Below, piece after piece: positions 61,846 through 64,000 of a stretch of 64,000 nt of DNA. Location of the stretch: assembly GCF_003073045.1 (NCBI RefSeq), contig NC_037593.1, positions 20,909,964-20,973,963 on the forward strand. Reading direction: 5' to 3'. The notes beneath the pieces were generated by a model. The model had not been told where the DNA came from. It saw nothing but the letters and a program-made list of their open reading frames with translations, and did not search any database. Within the stretch, counting starts at the first letter, position 1. Each line of letters opens with the position of its first letter. The translations under genes were made by a program, and so were the position numbers. This stretch comes from Pomacea canaliculata (lineage: Eukaryota; Mollusca; Gastropoda; Architaenioglossa; Ampullariidae).

Positions 61846-64000
61846 ATGATTATCAGCTGCGATGCGTGGGTCGTATTGAGGCGGACGGTAATAGTACAGG
61901 TGGAAGGCCACCACTACCAGACGAGTCGTTCACTTACCTCTGACGTTTGTTTTAGTTGCTCGGTATTCAGTTTCAGGGGAACGAGACCTGTCGGCCCACT
62001 TCGTTCAACCGCATCTAACGGCGACTACAGACTACGGTAGTGTAGACGTGTCGACTTCGTGTAGCCTGCAGAAGACAGCCACAATTATTGCTTGCGAACA
62101 GCACGATACGATCTTATGACGAGTACTTTAAAATATCGCCTATGGCTCACACACACACACACACTCTGGCTGTGTTTGGATTGTTGTACATGGTAAGGGT
62201 AAGATTTCAGGACGGTTATACAACATGGGTGTTCATATCCTCGTGGCAGATGTAAGGATCGCGTGTTCATGTTCATGTGATCGCGTGTTCATGTCTATAG
62301 GTGTGTTGTCAGACAGCCAGCATTAGACTGTGGCACGAAGTGCTCATGTCGGACATGTCCTCACCTCACTGCTTTCCCCTACTCTTCCCTTCACAGTTAA
62401 CCCAGGGGTTTGTTGTGTGCGTGTGTGTTGTGTGTGTGTGGAGGATACATAAGGGAAGAGAAATGTCTTTATGACTATCATGCAGCCCAAAGGGCGCCTA
62501 GGAACACAGGGAACATGATAAATTACCTGTTACCAGCTATGCGGGTGAACTTTTATGATCTCTCACTGTCACTCTCTCTCCATTGTCGAAAGGTGTGTAG
62601 ACTGACAGATCATAACAGTAGTGTGTTTCCAGTCTGCAGAGTCAGGACAGAAAAACGCCACATGATAATATTTCAAGGGAGCTGTCACAGGTGGGTGAAG
62701 TCAATTTGACCTGACACGCACATACGCGCGTCCGCTCAGGCAATCATACCCACATACATACCCACATACATACCCACATACATACCCACATACATACCCA
62801 CATTCTCTCTCCAAACTTCTTGAGCCCGTCTACCTCCTCCCCCTACCATGTATCACATAGACACACCGCACTCACAAATGTACAAACAAAGAGACAAACG
62901 TACTTGCTCACACAGACGCACGCGTATGCACGCGAAATTCGTCGCACAAATCGTTGCTGTACTCGTAGTCAGCCAGGTAAAAATCCACGCTGCACCAGAC
63001 AAGGTGTGCAGTCAGGTCCCGGGTGACACGCAAGTTCGGGGTATTCTATATGCAGGGCAGGGACTGGCTGCTGACGTGTATGATGTAAGAGTCCCTCAGG
63101 CGTTTGGTGAATGACCTCGTGAACCCAGGTATAAGACGTATCCACCCATTTGTATACAATGGCGCTGTATCGTTTGTATGACTTTGTTGATTTGCCTAAC
63201 ACTGGTTTTTTTGTACTTTCAGTCGGGCAATATATATACACACACAGGTACCCGTGCATATGATACGGTTCTATCTGAGATATTGTAACAACAGGCAATA
63301 GGATTTATGGTCGAAAAATCTGCACGCAAAGCTTGATCCTGCTGGCAGGTCGCCATAGCTGGCTAAGGTGGTAAAGGAACTGAGGTCTCGAGTAGCACAA
63401 AGCCTTGAGCACGATAAACTGGTTCAACATGTTCAGATACCCGTGGCACACTACCCTGGTAAAGTAGTTCAGGCAATACCTGGTATGAGGCCGACATGTG
63501 ACACCGCTGGTCAAACATCTGCATGGCATAACAACTACAGTTGATTAGCCGGTTGTAATCATCATTATTTTGAATATTAATTTTAATACTCACATAATTT
63601 CTCCTGATGAAGGAGCTCACGAGGTTTAAAGTGTTTACACATAAACTCCACGCACATATGTGCAGATGTACACTACTATTTATAGCAGCAACTGTATTGG
63701 AACAAATGTGTGTGCATGACGTCAAATTGAGGTTTTGAATGGTTATTGTGACGTCAACAGAGTTTGACGTCAGAGAGCGGGACATGTCCGTGTGGTGCCA
63801 AGAGCAAACGACGACCGGTCGAAAAGCATTTGAAGAAACAAAAGAATAAACTCCTGATTCCACTGTCCGATGGAGTAAAGTCAGTGAAAATTCGCCGTGA
63901 GACGACCACAGAGATTTGTAGATGTTTGACTGTTTTCTCAGAAGGGAAAAAGATGGTTTAGTGAAAGCCCGCTGTGACGAGGCGAGTGACAGTGGCGACG
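61846..64000. other. Terminal gene-poor stretch
   Basis: Contains CA, GT and CT tracts (62,147-62,163; 62,415-62,442; 62,566-62,580), a 12-bp microsatellite, and a few open frames (62,848-63,114 plus; 63,363-63,863 minus; 63,764-63,961 plus) without domain, homology or splice support. No gene was assigned. Confidence 0.35.
62749..62803. repeat. (CCCACATACATA)n microsatellite
   Basis: Four full 12-bp units CCCACATACATA followed by a partial fifth, all identical. Confidence 0.9.

Noticed and set aside
62749-62803. Regular short repeats that might suggest a CRISPR-like array
   Set aside because: A simple 12-bp microsatellite without spacers, in a eukaryotic genome.
62848-63114. Plus-strand open frame with a hydrophobic stretch followed by an Ala/Val/Gly-rich part
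   Set aside because: No start context, no signal-peptide-like beginning, no homology and no splice support. It overlaps a minus-strand frame of similar length.
63764-63961. Basic plus-strand open frame (65 codons)
   Set aside because: Could be an exon, but it has no recognised motif and the window ends shortly after, so it cannot be supported.

Overview
This is a eukaryotic nuclear window, not a prokaryotic one. It is AT-rich, with short exons that have GT/AG borders, introns of about 100 bp to 2 kb, and much interspersed repeat debris: tRNA-derived SINEs, non-LTR retrotransposon scraps, hAT-type elements and a piggyBac relic. Gene structure, protein similarity and the SINE style suggest a lophotrochozoan, most likely a gastropod mollusc. 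That placement is an inference. All gene calls were made by eye, by joining translated exons across splice sites.

Layout. 1-2.4 kb: a hAT end, a SINE, and the last two exons (+) of a WD-repeat/IFT-type protein with a C-terminal zinc domain. 5.9-13.2 kb: a complete nine-exon TXNDC5/ERp46-type protein disulfide isomerase (-), with retroelement debris in its introns. 13.25-13.54 kb: a compact divergent promoter. 13.5-15.3 kb: a complete five-exon ribosomal protein P1 gene (+). 17.2-18.8 kb: a decayed piggyBac transposase (-). 21.9-23.2 kb: a TMEM205-like membrane protein (-), with its 5' end unresolved. 25-35 kb: gene-poor, holding a 29-bp minisatellite, SINE and LINE scraps, a decayed gag-like ORF with an unassigned repeat, a 31-bp perfect inverted repeat and a hAT relic. 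35.2-49.6 kb: about 20 exons (+) of KDM1B/LSD2, a flavin-dependent histone H3K4 demethylase, with a disturbed reading frame in the middle. 54.4-55.4 kb: a small three-exon ubiquitin-like protein (+). 55.7-56.3 kb: LINE remnant (-). 57.1-59.8 kb: the membrane half of CASD1, sialic acid O-acetyltransferase (-). 60.8-61.9 kb: a LINE RNase H relic (+) split by a small hAT element with an intact 8-bp target duplication. The rest to 64 kb holds simple repeats and no recognised gene.

The genes do not form a pathway. They are ordinary housekeeping or cellular genes: ER oxidative folding, ribosomal stalk, chromatin demethylation, glycan O-acetylation, cilium or trafficking scaffold. The only clear regulatory coupling is the TXNDC5/RPLP1 head-to-head promoter. 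No novel multi-gene system was found. The most unusual signals are a dispersed repeat with a shared internal duplication, one copy of which runs into a decayed ORF; the phase and frame problems in KDM1B; the duplicated intron positions in TXNDC5; and the nested hAT-in-LINE insertion.
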